This document shows positions 37,501 to 37,560 of a stretch of 37,560 nt of DNA, one piece after another (within the stretch, counting starts at the first letter, position 1; each line of letters begins with the position of its first letter). The position numbers and the translations under genes are program-made. The stretch comes from a virus. The stretch covers positions 1 to 37,560 of IMG/VR virus record IMGVR_UViG_3300049811_000189; one strand, 5' to 3'. The notes beneath the pieces are model-generated. The model made no database searches, was not told the DNA's origin, and saw only the letters and a program-made list of their open reading frames with translations.

Positions 37501-37517
37501 GTCTCAGTCCTCCAATG

Positions 37518-37534
37518 CGAGGGAACACCCCTCG
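37518..37534 (-). promoter_or_regulatory. Leader stem-loop next to palindrome copy 19
   Basis: CGAGGG (37518-37523) and CCCTCG (37529-37534) form a 6-bp stem with a 5-base loop between palindrome copy 19 and the ribosome site of the 37351-37500 gene, matching 36408-36424. Confidence 0.6.
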
Positions 37535-37541
37535 GGCGACG

Positions 37542-37559
37542 GGTGAAGCTGACTGCACC
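37542..37559 (-). repeat. 18-bp palindrome family, copy 19 (window edge)
   Basis: The minus strand reads GGTGCAGTCAGCTTCACC, one base from the window end, upstream of the first early gene. The early promoter itself is therefore outside this end, probably across the circular junction in 1-537. Confidence 0.88.
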
Positions 37560-37560
37560 C

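Noticed and set aside
287-37559. The 18-bp family as LexA (SOS) boxes
   Set aside because: It does not match the E. coli CTGT-N8-ACAG, the Gram-positive GAAC-N4-GTTC, or the alphaproteobacterial GTTC-N7-GTTC pattern.
1-37560. Direct terminal repeat at both window ends
   Set aside because: The first and last bases show no identity; the assembly probably has the repeat collapsed or the genome opened elsewhere.

Overview
The window is an essentially complete genome of a T7-like podovirus (Autographiviridae type), written in reverse: every convincing gene is on the minus strand, so transcription runs from about 37.5 kb down to about 0.5 kb. Base composition is visibly GC-rich with strong GC preference at third codon positions. 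This suggests a GC-rich proteobacterial host, but the exact host cannot be read from the sequence.

Layout in the direction of transcription. (1) 37500-34708: a block of small early genes of unknown function, many joined by ATGA/GTGA overlaps and closed by a very strong terminator at 34650-34683. (2) 34553-32351: a lysogeny-type module with a MarR-like winged-helix gene carrying an apparent frameshift, a tyrosine integrase, three small genes and a tRNA-Leu(UAA) that may be the attP core. (3) 32086-29516: a single-subunit phage RNA polymerase preceded and followed by copies of an SP6-like promoter. (4) 29446-19546: DNA metabolism, with ssDNA-binding protein, endonuclease I, amidase/lysozyme, winged-helix protein, primase-helicase, DNA polymerase, a GIY-YIG-like ORF, 5'-3' exonuclease, P-loop kinase-like protein and a DUF3310 protein. 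(5) 19516-538: virion and packaging genes, with a gp7.3-like protein, portal, scaffold, capsid, tail tubes A and B, three internal virion proteins, tail fibre, holin candidate, three beta-rich proteins of unknown function, and small and large terminase. (6) 1-537: a non-coding terminal region with a perfect 5 x 20-bp tandem array, other short repeats and a phage promoter.

Four near-identical minus-strand sequences (core ATTTAGGGGCCACCTAC) resemble the SP6 promoter. They sit upstream of the polymerase gene, upstream of the class II-like genes, upstream of the structural genes and at the terminal region.

The most striking feature is a family of 19 copies of an 18-bp imperfect palindrome, consensus GGTGCAGTCRRCTTCACC, spread over the whole genome. 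Six copies are intergenic and 13 lie inside genes, where they are read in all three frames, so DNA sequence rather than protein sequence is conserved. They look like operators of a dispersed (stoperator-like) repression system or sites for another genome-wide DNA-binding protein. With the integrase, the tRNA-Leu/attP candidate and the frameshifted regulator, they suggest a T7-like phage with an uncharacterised way of controlling lysogeny.
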